Positions 31,873-41,413 are shown, counted from the first letter of the stretch. The stretch is 43,297 bases of DNA from Rhodococcus sp. (in: high G+C Gram-positive bacteria) (GCA_004211695.1 SEEV01000013.1:1-43297); one strand, 5' to 3'. Notes: generated by a model from the sequence alone, not told the origin. Made by a program: numbers and translations.

Positions 31873-33417
31873 TCAGCGGTCGCCGAGGGCGGCTTCCTCC
31901 CGGTCGAGGTCGTTCTGCAGACTTCTGCGGGTGGCGTCGCTGATTCGGTGCTCGTCGAACAGGTGGCGCAGTTCGGCGTTCTGGACGGCGATCACTTCGT
32001 GCCGCAGCTCGCGGTAGGCAGCGTGCATGGTGCTGCCGTCGGGGCGGTCGGTGGTGTGGTCGAGCCGAGCAGCGAGGCCGCGCCGCATGCGGTCGATGAC
32101 GGGCTCGGGGTGGGTCTCCAGCTCGGCGAGGTGCTCGATGTAGGCGAGGGCGGCGCGGTTGAGGATGTCGCGGGCGTCGGCCTCCTCACGGGCGGTGTGC
32201 TCGGGTTCGAGGGCCAGTCCGGAGCGGTTCACGATCGGAGCCAGGCTCAGGCCCTGGACGACCAGGGTGAAGACGACGACGGCGGTGGTGAGCACCAGGA
32301 CCAACGGCCGCCCGGGCAAAAGGGCCCCGCTGGTGGTGGTCAGCGGGATGGACAGCGCGGCGGCCAGGGGCATCACGCCCCGGGTTCCGGCCCACGTCAC
32401 CACCGCCGCGACCCGCCAGGAGGGCCGAGAGCCGGTGGACTTCGCGGCGGCGGACAACGGCAGCATCCACAGCACCCGGATACCGATCAGCACGGCGGCG
32501 AGGAGCAATGCCTGCAGCGGCCACCAGCCGGTGCCGCCAGGCAGATCGCGCACCAGGGTGGGCAGCGCCAGGCCGACGATGCTGAACACCACACTCTCCA
32601 ACAGGAACACCACGACCGCGTAGACGGCCTGGAGTTGGAGGCGGATCTGGGCGTCGCTGAAACGGTGACGGGAACGGCCGAGCAGGATCCCCGCGACGAC
32701 CACCGAGGTGATCCCGGAGGTGTGTGCGGATTCCGCCAGCACGTACGCGGTGTACGGGGTGACCAGGGCGATCACCGTCTCGAGCACCGGATCCGTGGTC
32801 CGCCGGCGGATCAACGCCACCACCCCGGCGACGGCGCCGCCGATGACGCTGCCGCCGCCCGCGAGCAGCACGAACTCCCCGCCGACCGCCGGCCAGCTCA
32901 CCGCGCCCGCCGCCACCGCGACGCCGACGGCGACCTTGAACAGCACGAGCGAGGTGGCATCGTTGAACAGGCTCTCCGCCTGCACCAAGACCTGGACCCG
33001 CCCGGGCAGTGCCAGGCGCCGGCCGAGCGCGGTCACCGCCACCGGATCGGTACTGGCCAACACCGCGCCCAGCACGAACGCCATCACCGGCGGCAGGCCC
33101 GTCACCGCGACCGCGACATAACCCACCGCCGCCGCCGAGGCCAGGACGAGACCGAAAGCGAGGACGGTCACCGGCCGCCACACCATCCGCAGATCCCGCA
33201 GCGACAGCTCCTCCGCCGCCGCGTACAGCAGCGGCGGAAGCACCACCAGAGCGATGGTCTGCGGCGGGATCCGCAGCTCGGGCGCCCCCGGTATCAGCGC
33301 CACCGCGAGACCGGCGAGCACCAACAGCGACGGGGCGGGAATGCGCCAGCGCCGGGCGAAGGTCGCCACCGCCGTGGCCAGCACCACCAGGAACAGGACG
33401 ATCGCCACTTCGCGCAT
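31873..33417 (-). CDS. CPA1-family Na+/H+ antiporter (NhaP/YjcE-like)
   Basis: The 514-residue protein has twelve or so membrane helices and a cytoplasmic tail of about 120 residues. The family signature is intact: LASTDPVAV, then ESLFNDATSLVLF (ion-binding Asp), and TWAGTRGVMPLAAAL. It exchanges Na+ (or K+) for H+ and fits the ion-balance theme of the window. ATG at 33417. A TAAAAT sequence on the minus strand (33512-33517) could be its -10. It is the only complete gene between 31.3 and 36.5 kb. Confidence 0.93.
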   Translation of the reverse strand: MREVAIVLFLVVLATAVATFARRWRIPAPSLLVLAGLAVALIPGAPELRIPPQTIALVVLPPLLYAAAEELSLRDLRMVWRPVTVLAFGLVLASAAAVGYVAVAVTGLPPVMAFVLGAVLASTDPVAVTALGRRLALPGRVQVLVQAESLFNDATSLVLFKVAVGVAVAAGAVSWPAVGGEFVLLAGGGSVIGGAVAGVVALIRRRTTDPVLETVIALVTPYTAYVLAESAHTSGITSVVVAGILLGRSRHRFSDAQIRLQLQAVYAVVVFLLESVVFSIVGLALPTLVRDLPGGTGWWPLQALLLAAVLIGIRVLWMLPLSAAAKSTGSRPSWRVAAVVTWAGTRGVMPLAAALSIPLTTTSGALLPGRPLVLVLTTAVVVFTLVVQGLSLAPIVNRSGLALEPEHTAREEADARDILNRAALAYIEHLAELETHPEPVIDRMRRGLAARLDHTTDRPDGSTMHAAYRELRHEVIAVQNAELRHLFDEHRISDATRRSLQNDLDREEAALGDR

Positions 33418-33832
33418 CTATGAAGCCCCCGATCACGAGGGACGGGTCCCTGCCGCCGATCGCGGCAGTCCAACACCCGCGCCGACCAGGCTTCCCGGCA
33501 CACCGTGGGTAATTTTATCGAACACTGAGCTGGCTGGGACATATCCCGGCTCGGCACCGGCGCGCGGTGCCGACTCCCCCTCGACCACGCCGGCGATGCC
33601 TCCCATCAAATGACCGAGAGCATCTCCACGGCTCGCACGCACGTCATGCGCACTCGGCGACGAAGATTTCCTCTTACCAGAAGCCGAAATTCCAGGTCAG
33701 CCCCGTTCCTGCACTGCAGAATGGCGGTCCGATGCCATGCCGAGAACGACGGCGATACCGGGTGCAACCATCACTATCGTGCCGGTGGCTCTGTCAGCGG
33801 CCGTCGGACGAATACCGGTGTGCCACATTCCC

Positions 33833-34076
33833 CTAGTTGTCGGCGCCCTGCCACGGCTGCGTGGGAACGATCGCGGTGCGCGCGGCGGCCAGCACCTCCC
33901 GGCGATTCGCTGCAGGGCCGGCGGCCACACCGGGTGGCGTCGTGGTCGACCCGGACCGTGCCGTCCGGCAGGACGCGGACGGCGCCCGCCCGCCACCACC
34001 GCGGATTCCCGCCCTCGTCGACCCAGTCCGGCACCGGCAGCGCGACCGCTCGGATCGCCGCCGTCAGCGGACCCAA
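33833..34076 (-). pseudogene. Unidentified frameshifted ORF
   Basis: ATG at 34076 opens WVDEGGNPRWWRAGAVRV and LPDGTVRVDHDAT, which read like real protein. After about 50 codons the plausible continuation is in another frame (PAANRREVLAAARTAIVPTQ, ending WQGADN and TAG at 33833-33835). I cannot name the family. The region 33418-33832 to its right on this strand holds nothing I can support. Confidence 0.3.
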
Positions 34077-34100
34077 TGTGCCAGGAGGACCGGGTTCGGC

Positions 34101-34421
34101 TCATCGCCCGTCAGCCGGCCGTGCCAGTTCCTGGGTGAGCGCGGCACCGTCGGAGCGGACCGGCTCGAAATCGGCCGGTTGCTGGATGCAGCGCTCAGCA
34201 TCGCAGAGGATGAGGTCGAGTTGCCTCGCCGCGTCCGCCCTCCGCGTCGACACGTCCACCGTCGCCGCGGTCGAGACGGACCCGAGCAGTGCGATCTGCG
34301 CGCGCGGAATGATCGGCTCGCTGGAGCCGTAGCGGCGGATCTGTGCACATGCGAGATCCAGGAAATCACCGAAGTCGAGGGCGCAGATGGTCACGCTCGC
34401 GGTCGGGCCCTGCGACAGCAC
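34101..34421 (-). pseudogene. DUF2254 membrane protein, C-terminal relic
   Basis: The frame reads LDFGDFLDLACAQIRRYGSS, then a helix-rich tail ending ALTQELARPADGR. It resembles the cytoplasmic end of DUF2254 proteins (F-D-LDLAFDQIR-YG). The membrane part is missing; upstream DNA belongs to another relic. Confidence 0.45.
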
Positions 34422-34460
34422 CCTGGTTCCCAGGGGGGCGACGGGCGAGCGACGACAGGA

Positions 34461-34580
34461 TCACCGCGAGGTGATCCGGTCGTGTTCGGCCGCCACGGGC
34501 CGGATCACGTCCTCCGCGAACGCGCGCGTGCGCTCGACGAGATCCCGTTGTGCCGAAGTGAGCGCAAGACTGAAAGTCAT
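34461..34580 (-). pseudogene. Acyl-CoA dehydrogenase N-terminal relic
   Basis: ATG at 34580 opens 39 codons: SLALTSAQRDLVERTRAFAE, then VIRPVAAEHDRITSR and a stop. This is the first helix of acyl-CoA dehydrogenases. The other 340 or so residues are absent; DUF2254 relic sequence follows 40 bp later. Confidence 0.6.
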
Positions 34581-35254
34581 GGAGGTCCCTCGGTCGCCGC
34601 GTCGCCGCCGCCGACAACGTAGCACCCGCGACTGCCGGTGGAACCGGTTTCACTGTCAAGCAAAAACTTCTGTCGGCAGTGAAGGTGTATGGCGGCACGA
34701 CTGACGTTGCTACGCACAATAATCAAACCGGCCGGGTGTCTTCTCTCGTGGTGTGCCGCAGCCGCTTCGCGACCTACCGTTTGAGGCATCGCATGCTCGC
34801 GGGAGATCCGACCTTCCTCCATGTTCCGCTAGTGGTAGATCCTCGTCGCTCATGAAGATGGGCGCCAATTCCACCTACATGGAGTCTGCGGTTGCATCCA
34901 GTTGAACAATGCCCAGTCTGGTGGTGCTGGCGTACCGTCCGCACACGTTCATCCCTCCCTGGTCACATCTCCTGCCCCGATCTAACACGCCATGACCGAC
35001 GCGAACGCGGTGACCGGCGCAATAGCCCCGATGGTGGGTCGGGGCCAACCTGCCGAAGGAACGTGCCATGGTCTCGTCGGCTTCCTGCCGCCTGCACGGA
35101 GGGTTGGCTCGCGGAGGGTTCTGCTTCCCCGCGTTCTCCGTCCGGGGTCTGGCTCGACAGAGGACCGTCACCATGACAGTGGTGACTGAAAGCCGGAATA
35201 CCGACCGCGGATACCCCTGCAGAGCAACAACGTTCGAAGGAGGGCACCTCTTCC
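34581..35254. other. Stretch without a convincing gene
   Basis: A locally AT-richer segment (about 34660-34730) with no ORF showing family features. Its last 150-200 bp may be the left end of the IS110 relic, where related elements encode a bridge-type guide RNA; GTCACC and GGTGAC (about 35168-35187) could form a stem there. Confidence 0.35.
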
Positions 35255-36330
35255 GTGATCGTCATCTGCATCGGCCCCCACAAATCCACCCACACGGGCC
35301 ACCGCCGTCGATCCCAGCACCAACACCGACCTCGGTTCCCACCGGATCCCCGCCACCCTCGACGGCTACGAACAGCTGCGGAGCTGGGCGAGTCGGTGGC
35401 CGGATCCGTGGTGGGTGATCGAGAACGCCTCCGGGCTCGGTCACCACCTGGCCCAGTGGCTCGTCGCGGCAGGCGACGCGGTCGTCGACGTGCCCTCCAC
35501 CGCGACCGCCCGGGTGCGGCAACTCTCCCGCGGCAGCGGCCGCAAGAACGACTGCATCGATGCCGCCGCGGCCGCGTGCGTCGCCTTCACCCAGGGCGAC
35601 TACCGCCGAGTCACCGCCGAGGAACACTCCGACACCCTCCGGGTGCTCGACGAGCGCCGCAGCGACCTCGTCACCCAGCACGGACGGATCCGGAATCAAC
35701 TCCACGCGGTGATGCGGGAACTCCAACCGGGCGGCATCGCCACCTATCTCGACACCGAGGATGCAGCCGTCACGCTGCGCCGCATCCGACCGACCACGGC
35801 GGCAGATGAGATACGCCGAACCATCGGCCTCGAGATGGTCGGCGACCTGCGCCGACTGCGGTTCCAGATCGATGATCTGGAAGTTCGGATCAAGACCGTC
35901 CTCGACGAGTGCGGTTCGACCCTGCAGAACATCTGTGGGGTCGGACCGATCATGGCCGGTCGCATCCTCGCCCGTACCGGTGATCCCTACCGGTTCCCAC
36001 CGAGGCCGCGTTCGCGGCGTATACCGGCACCGCACCGGTCGAGATCGCCAGCGCCGACCAGTCCCGGCACCGACTGTCCGGTTCGGCGACCGCACATTCA
36101 ACTCCGCCATCCATGTCGTCGCCCTGAGCCAGGCACGGGTCCCCGGCAACGAGGGGCACGCCGACTACCGGCGCAAACTCGACGAAGGTAAGACCGCCCG
36201 CGAAGCCCAACGCTGCCTGAAGCGGCAGGTTACCAAGGCGCTGTGGCGCACCATGCGCCGCGACGAAACCCGCCGCCTCCGTGCGTCCGGACGCCGTCCT
36301 GACGGTGTCCCGGTCACCGCCCCGGGATGA
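35255..36330 (+). mobile_element. IS110-family transposase, inactive
   Basis: The DEDD transposase can be followed across the whole region but in three frames. It starts VIVICIGPHKSTHT, continues ATAVDPSTNTDLG, WWVIENASGLG and SRGSGRKNDCIDAAAA, then GVGPIMAGRILARTGDPYRF, TEAAFAAYTGTAPVEIAS and a last part REAQRCLKRQVTKALWR ending at 36330. Compared with intact relatives there is one extra base near 35291 and single losses near 36000 and 36080. The first catalytic Asp (usually GIDPHK) is Gly. The element is dead. Confidence 0.85.
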
Positions 36331-36539
36331 AAATCTTCACCGGACGGGCTCGCCGGGACGGTGCTGGTCGGCGAGTTCGGGTCGCCGGCCGGTGATCGGG
36401 ACGGGCTGGCGTGGGTTCTTCCGTCGGGAAAGGATCATCGCGGGACCGACGGATTCGTGCTGTGATTGTTTGTGTCAGACGGCGCTGCCGGTCTGGGTCA
36501 CGGCGCCAAATTTTGGTACGCCTTCGAAAGGGCAGAACG

Positions 36540-38861
36540 ATGGGCATCGTTGCCGATCCGATCCCCGGTGGCGACACGCTGCCATTTCCCCCACCCCCGT
36601 CCGGCAGCATCGCCGGACGCACCATGCAGGAATCGGTGTACCGGCCGACGCCGAAGAAACGCCGACTGCGCGAGGACGCACCCAACGTGCTGATCGTGTT
36701 GATCGACGACGCCGGACCCGGACTCCCGGACACCTTCGGCGGCGAGGTCCGCACCGACACCCTGACCCGGATCAGCACCGAGGGGGTGTCCTACAACCGA
36801 TTCCACACCACCGCGATGTGCTCACCGACCCGGGCGGCGCTGCTGACCGGCCGCAACCACCACCGCGTCGGAAACGGCCAGATCGCCGAGCTGGCCAACG
36901 ACTGGGACGGCTACTCCGGGCACATCCCCCGCTCCAGCGCCACCACCGCGACGGTCCTGCGGCACTACGGCTACAGCACCGCAGCATTCGGCAAATGGCA
37001 CAACACCCCCGCGGAGGAGACCACCGCCGCCGGACCGTTCGACAACTGGCCCACCGGGTTGGGCTTCGACTACTTCTACGGCTTCCTCGCCGGGGAGGCC
37101 TCCCAGTACGAACCCAACCTGGTCCGCAACACCACCCTCGTCGCGCCCCCGAAGACCCCCGAGCAGGGCTACCACCTCAGCGCCGACCTCGCCGACGACG
37201 CGATCGACTGGCTGCGCAAACACAAGGCGTTCGACGCGGACAAGCCGTTCTTCCTGTACTGGGCCAGCGGCTGCCTGCACGGGCCGCACCACATCATGAA
37301 GGACTGGGCCGACAAGTACGCCGGCAAGTTCGACGACGGCTGGGACGCCTACCGGCAGCGGGTCTTCGCCCGCGCCAAGGACAAGGGCTGGATCCCGCCC
37401 GAGGCGGAACTGACCGAACGGCACCCGGACCTGGCGGCCTGGGACGACATTCCCGACGACGAGAAACCGTTCCAGCGGCGGCTGATGGAGGTCGCGGCCG
37501 GGTTCGCCGAACACTGCGACGCCCAGGTCGGTCGCCTCGTCGACGAGGTGGACCGGCTCGGCTACGGCGAGAACACCCTGATCTTCTACATCTGGGGCGA
37601 CAACGGCTCCTCCGGTGAGGGACAGAACGGGACCATCTGCGAACTGATCGCCCAGAACGGCATCCCCACCACCGTGGAGCAACACATCGCCGCCCTCGAC
37701 CAGCTCGGCGGACTCGACGTGCTCGGGTCCCCGAAAACCGAGAACCAGTACCACGCCGCGTGGGCCTGGGCGGGCAGCACCCCGTTCAAGGGAGTGAAGC
37801 TGCTGGCCTCGCACCTCGGCGGCACCCGCAACCCGCTGGCGGTCCGCTGGCCGGCCACCATCACCCCCGACCCGGTGCCGCGCGAGCACTTCCTGCACTG
37901 CAACGACGTCGTCCCCACCATCTACGACATCGTCGGGATCACCCCGCCCCGGATGGTGGACGGCTTCCCGCAGGACGGGCTCGACGGTGCCGGTTTCGCC
38001 GAGACCCTCCTCGACCGGGACGCACCCGGCGGCAAACCCACCCAGTACTTCGAGGTCATGGGCAGCCGCGCCATCTACCACGACGGCTGGATGGCGTCGG
38101 CGTTCGGGCCGCGGGTGCCGTGGCTGCCCGGCCTGCCGCCCGGCATCACCGACTGGACCCCCGACGACGACGTCTGGGAGCTGTACCACCTCGACGAGGA
38201 CCACACCCAGAACCACGACCTCGCCGCCGAGCACCCCGGTAAGCTCGCCCAGCTCAAGGAGATCTTCGCGATCGAAGCGGCGAAGAACCACGCCCTGCCG
38301 ATCGGCGGCGGACTGTGGGTGCCGATCCTGCACCCGGAACAACGCATCACCCCGCCCTACACCCGGTGGGAATTCCCCGGCCCCATCACCCGGATGCCCG
38401 AATTCTGCGCCCCCGCGCTGGGCAACAAGAACAACCGCGTCACCCTCGACGTCACCATCCCCGACCACGCCCACGGTGTCCTCTACGCGCTCGGCGGCTC
38501 CGGCGGCGGACTGACCTGCTACCTCGACGACGGCCACCTCTGCTACGAATACAACCTGTTCATCCTCATGCGCACCAAGATCCGAGCCGAGACACCAATA
38601 GTCAGTGGCCGCAGAACCATCGAGGTGATCACCGCATACACCGAACCCCGCCCCGCCGGGCCGCTGCACATCACCATCTGCGTCGACGGCGAACAGGTCG
38701 CCGACGGCATCGTCCCGATCAGCGTGCCACTGATCTTCACCGCCAACGAATGCCTCGACATCGGCAGCTGCCTCGGCTCCCCGGTGTCCCTCGACTACGC
38801 CGACCGGGCCCCGTTCCCGTTCACCGGCCAGATCGACACCATGCGCGTCGAATACACCTGA
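36540..38861 (+). CDS. Type I sulfatase (arylsulfatase, AtsA/AtsD-like)
   Basis: I take ATG at 36540, after a GAAAGGG site, over the upstream in-frame starts. The 773-residue protein has the formylglycine signature CSPTRAALLTGRN with Cys94, metal-binding Asp residues in LIVLIDDAGPG, and GDNGSSGEG later. The length matches mycobacterial AtsA/AtsD. It has no signal peptide, so it is likely cytoplasmic and hydrolyses sulfate esters, freeing sulfate. A formylglycine-generating enzyme gene is not in the window. It is intact, unlike its left-hand neighbours. Confidence 0.93.
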   Translation: MGIVADPIPGGDTLPFPPPPSGSIAGRTMQESVYRPTPKKRRLREDAPNVLIVLIDDAGPGLPDTFGGEVRTDTLTRISTEGVSYNRFHTTAMCSPTRAALLTGRNHHRVGNGQIAELANDWDGYSGHIPRSSATTATVLRHYGYSTAAFGKWHNTPAEETTAAGPFDNWPTGLGFDYFYGFLAGEASQYEPNLVRNTTLVAPPKTPEQGYHLSADLADDAIDWLRKHKAFDADKPFFLYWASGCLHGPHHIMKDWADKYAGKFDDGWDAYRQRVFARAKDKGWIPPEAELTERHPDLAAWDDIPDDEKPFQRRLMEVAAGFAEHCDAQVGRLVDEVDRLGYGENTLIFYIWGDNGSSGEGQNGTICELIAQNGIPTTVEQHIAALDQLGGLDVLGSPKTENQYHAAWAWAGSTPFKGVKLLASHLGGTRNPLAVRWPATITPDPVPREHFLHCNDVVPTIYDIVGITPPRMVDGFPQDGLDGAGFAETLLDRDAPGGKPTQYFEVMGSRAIYHDGWMASAFGPRVPWLPGLPPGITDWTPDDDVWELYHLDEDHTQNHDLAAEHPGKLAQLKEIFAIEAAKNHALPIGGGLWVPILHPEQRITPPYTRWEFPGPITRMPEFCAPALGNKNNRVTLDVTIPDHAHGVLYALGGSGGGLTCYLDDGHLCYEYNLFILMRTKIRAETPIVSGRRTIEVITAYTEPRPAGPLHITICVDGEQVADGIVPISVPLIFTANECLDIGSCLGSPVSLDYADRAPFPFTGQIDTMRVEYT

Positions 38862-38867
38862 CCGCGG

Positions 38868-38966
38868 GTGGCTCTGGTGTTCCCGGTGTGGGTGGTGGCG
38901 GTCGGCGTGACCCTCCTCGTCGCCCGTCGACAAGAATCACGCCGACCGCGCGACGAGACCGTGTAA
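38868..38966 (+). CDS. Small membrane peptide (32 aa) after the sulfatase
   Basis: GTG at 38868, six bases after the sulfatase stop, opens a peptide with one hydrophobic helix (VFPVWVVAVGVTLLVA) and a charged tail (RRQESRRPRDETV). No ribosome site; coupling to the sulfatase stop would be needed. Function unknown. Confidence 0.4.
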   Translation: MALVFPVWVVAVGVTLLVARRQESRRPRDETV

Positions 38967-38981
38967 GGGCGGGGTGGCATT

Positions 38982-39467
38982 GTGACCGATCCTCCTCCGC
39001 AGTTTCCACCTCATTTCGAGGAGCTGTACCGAGCCGTGGCGAACCGGCGGATGCACTACGAGAGGCTGCTCTGGCAGGCGCCGGCGCTCAGTCTGACCGC
39101 GCAAGCGTTCCTGTTCAATATCGCGCTGAACCAGAACAACACCCCTGCAGGCCGGATCGCCGCCGCGTCACTCGCGCTGACCTTGTCGCTGCTCTCGCTC
39201 GGGCTCATGGCGAGTCACCGCCGCGCCCTGCTCACGGATACGCAGTGGTTGGAGCGCTTCGAGCAGCAGGAACTGGGCGCCGGCGAGTGGGTCGCGCACG
39301 GTGCCGCGTTCACGAGGGCGCAGCCGGCCATCCCGGACCTGGACGCCGGTTTGGTCGGCAAACTCCCGCTGAAACACGTTTTCCGAGCCTGGATCGCCGG
39401 TATCGGTGTGTTCGCCATCTGTGCCGTCCTGGTGATTATCAGGACGCTCGTCACCGTCGTCTTCTGA
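38982..39467 (+). CDS. Integral membrane protein of unknown function (161 aa)
   Basis: GTG at 38982. Three likely membrane helices: two close together (about residues 36-76) and one at the C-terminus (FRAWIAGIGVFAICAVLVII). The N-terminus is a soluble helix (HFEELYRAVANRRMHYERLLW), and the loop between helices 2 and 3 is acidic. No family recognised with confidence. Confidence 0.7.
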   Translation: MTDPPPQFPPHFEELYRAVANRRMHYERLLWQAPALSLTAQAFLFNIALNQNNTPAGRIAAASLALTLSLLSLGLMASHRRALLTDTQWLERFEQQELGAGEWVAHGAAFTRAQPAIPDLDAGLVGKLPLKHVFRAWIAGIGVFAICAVLVIIRTLVTVVF

Positions 39468-39802
39468 CCGCTGCTCCACCAGGCAACCGGCTGCCTGCGG
39501 GGTAATCGGGTGTTGTTGCCGGGGGTGTGCTCGCGCGGCAGGTCGCGGAGGTGCCCGCGACCGCCGAGAAGCGGTTGTCGGTGCGACCGCTTCGCCGACA
39601 CTTTCGCCGTCGGCGCCCGGTTACCAGATATCTTCGTCGGGAACAGCGAATCACCGTCCGGGAACGTATGGTTCATCGCCCTTGACCCGATGCAGAGCGC
39701 CACCTCGCGGGGGCTACCGGGCATCGGCCGTGCGCCGGTTGCCGCTGCGTCGCGGTGCACGGCAGGGGAACTGCGTGCTGGTTCCCGCACCCTCATTCGG
39801 TC

Positions 39803-40468
39803 ATGATTGAACCCATGTCCGATCCGCGCAGCAGGGTCCAGTTCCAGCCGCTGCGGACGCCGCGGTCCGCGGCGATCGCGGGCATCATCTTCGGGGTGCT
39901 CTTCGCCACCAGCATCATCCTGCTGGCCACGGCGGTCCCCGCCACCACCGCGGCGCCCTGGGTACGCGGCGGCTCGAAGATCACCACCGCCCTGTTCCTC
40001 GCCCCCATCGCGGGCATCGCGTTCCTGTGGTTCATCGGGGTCCTCCGCGACCGGTTCGGCGACCTCGAGGACCGCTTCTTCTCGACCGTCTTCCTGGGCA
40101 GCGGGCTGCTGTTCCTCGCCATGACGTTCGTGTCGATGGCCATCGCGGGCGGGCTCCTGGCCGTCTCCCGGAACGCGAACGTGCCCCAGGACGACATCGT
40201 CTACTTCGGGCGGGAGGTGACGCTGCACATCAACAACGTCTACGCGATACGCATGGCCGCGGTGTTCATGATCTCGCTGGCCACGATGTGGCTGCGCACC
40301 GGGCTGATGCCGCGATGGTTGGTGATCACCACCTACCTGCTCGCACTGAGCCTGTTGCTGGTTGTCAGTTTCAGTATCTGGGCGGTGCTGGTCTTCCCGG
40401 CGTGGGTGATCGCGGTCAGCGTGTACATCCTCGCCACCGATCACCGGCAACCCACCAATCCGGGCTGA
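39803..40468 (+). CDS. Integral membrane protein of unknown function (221 aa)
   Basis: I take ATG at 39803 (MIEPMSDPRS); ATG at 39815 is possible, and no ribosome site is seen for either. About five membrane helices (first SAAIAGIIFGVLFATSIILL, last VSFSIWAVLVFPAWVIAV). No domain recognised. The 335 bp before it (39468-39802) hold no gene I can support. Confidence 0.75.
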   Translation: MIEPMSDPRSRVQFQPLRTPRSAAIAGIIFGVLFATSIILLATAVPATTAAPWVRGGSKITTALFLAPIAGIAFLWFIGVLRDRFGDLEDRFFSTVFLGSGLLFLAMTFVSMAIAGGLLAVSRNANVPQDDIVYFGREVTLHINNVYAIRMAAVFMISLATMWLRTGLMPRWLVITTYLLALSLLLVVSFSIWAVLVFPAWVIAVSVYILATDHRQPTNPG

Positions 40469-40480
40469 GACCGGTGGTGC

Positions 40481-40543
40481 CAGCGCGGTCAGGGGCAGTG
40501 CGGCTTCTTCGGCATACCGAATCCGCTCCTCGATGCTGTCGGG
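40481..40543 (-). pseudogene. HNH-like relic, copy 2 (C-terminal tail only)
   Basis: The 21 codons read PDSIEERIRYAEEAALPL and TAL, nearly the same as the last part of the HNH-like relics at 9870-10156 and 42140-42430. The remainder of the gene is absent. Confidence 0.55.
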
Positions 40544-40594
40544 ACGGACGATCGTCAGGTCCGAGCTGTCGGGACGGACGATCGTCAGGTCCGG
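40535..40594 (+). repeat. 30-bp tandem repeat, two units
   Basis: GCTGTCGGGACGGACGATCG followed by TCAGGTCCGA (40535-40564) is repeated at 40565-40594 with one change. The second unit contains the stop codon of the WhiB-like gene, the first borders the HNH tail relic. Confidence 0.9.
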
Positions 40595-40884
40595 GGGCCG
40601 AGGAAGGCGGACCATGACACGACCTCGGGATTCTGTTTGAGCAGTGCCCGACGCTGGCGTTCCGTCATGCCACCCCACACCCCGAACTCGACTCGCTTGT
40701 CGAGCGCATACGCACCGCACTCCATCAGCACCGAGGAGTGCCGACACAGGAGCGCGGCCTTGCGCTGGGCTGCACCCCGTACAAAAAGTTGGTCGAAGTG
40801 ACCATCCCGACACAACGCCCGCGTTCTCCAGTTCAATCCGTCGACGTCGTATTCGATGCGGGTATGCCTGGTGGCGTCGCTCAT
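40585..40884 (-). CDS. WhiB-family protein with three of four cluster cysteines
   Basis: ATG at 40884 follows AGGGGGAA on the minus strand. The 99-residue protein has the WhiB outline: ALCRDGHFDQLF (Cys25), LLCRHSSVLMECGAYALD (Cys47, Cys56) and the turn EFGVWGGMTERQRR. The third ligand in the usual C-x2-C-x5-C is Ser50. WhiB proteins hold a 4Fe-4S cluster and bind the sigma factor to act as redox- or NO-responsive regulators. With three cysteines this one may have a labile or non-standard cluster. The stop lies within a tandem repeat. Confidence 0.82.
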   Translation of the reverse strand: MSDATRHTRIEYDVDGLNWRTRALCRDGHFDQLFVRGAAQRKAALLCRHSSVLMECGAYALDKRVEFGVWGGMTERQRRALLKQNPEVVSWSAFLGPRT

Positions 40885-41005
40885 GCGAATCGTTCCCCCT
40901 CGAAGACCGAACGGAATCGGGCCTGCACACAGTGGAAACACCGACAGGCTACGCAGCCGCGCCGCCCAGCCCAGCCCAGGGGCCGAACCGGGACCGGCGC
41001 CGCCG

Positions 41006-41383
41006 TTACACCAGTGACTTGGACTTGATCGCTTGAAACTCCGGCTCGGTGATCGCGCCGGAGTCGAGCAGCGCCTTCGCATCCGCGATCTGCTGAGCCG
41101 GGGACTGCCCGGCCACCTCCCGGATGTAGCTGTCCTGGGCCTGCTTGACCTGACCGAAGGCCGCCGCGGACCGCTCGGTCATGCCCTCGTTCCGCACGAT
41201 CAGGTAGATCAGCGCCGACAGGAACGGGACGACGAACAGGAAGACGATCCAGATCGCCTTCACCCACCCCGAGGTCTCGTGGTCCCGGAACAGGTCGGTG
41301 ATGATCTGAAACAGCACCATCAGGTATGCCACGAACAGGAAAGTGACGATGACGAACCAGAAGAAATCCCAGAAGCCGTCCAT
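41006..41383 (-). CDS. Membrane protein with PLDc-N-like region and SHOCT domain
   Basis: ATG at 41383 (MDGFWDFFWF). The 125-residue protein has two membrane helices (about 8-30 and 45-66) like the N-terminal region of cardiolipin-synthase-type proteins (PLDc_N), an amphipathic linker, and a C-terminal SHOCT motif (IADAKALLDSGAITEPEFQAIK). Such proteins are common small actinobacterial membrane proteins of unknown role. It lies 30 bp after the SHOCT gene at 41414-41710 on the same strand, likely one operon. Confidence 0.8.
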   Translation of the reverse strand: MDGFWDFFWFVIVTFLFVAYLMVLFQIITDLFRDHETSGWVKAIWIVFLFVVPFLSALIYLIVRNEGMTERSAAAFGQVKQAQDSYIREVAGQSPAQQIADAKALLDSGAITEPEFQAIKSKSLV

Positions 41384-41413
41384 TAGCGGTGCTCCATCCA
41401 CTCGGTGATGCGG

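Noticed and set aside
34731..34745. 15-bp match to the end of upstream element A
   Set aside because: The core of the element and a small membrane protein ORF are both missing here.
36822..38933. Long minus-strand ORF opposite the sulfatase (703 codons)
   Set aside because: Shadow of the sulfatase, no domain.
39215..40930. Minus-strand ORF of 571 codons across three genes
   Set aside because: It overlaps two membrane-protein genes and the WhiB gene; only the HNH tail (40481-40543) in it has homology.
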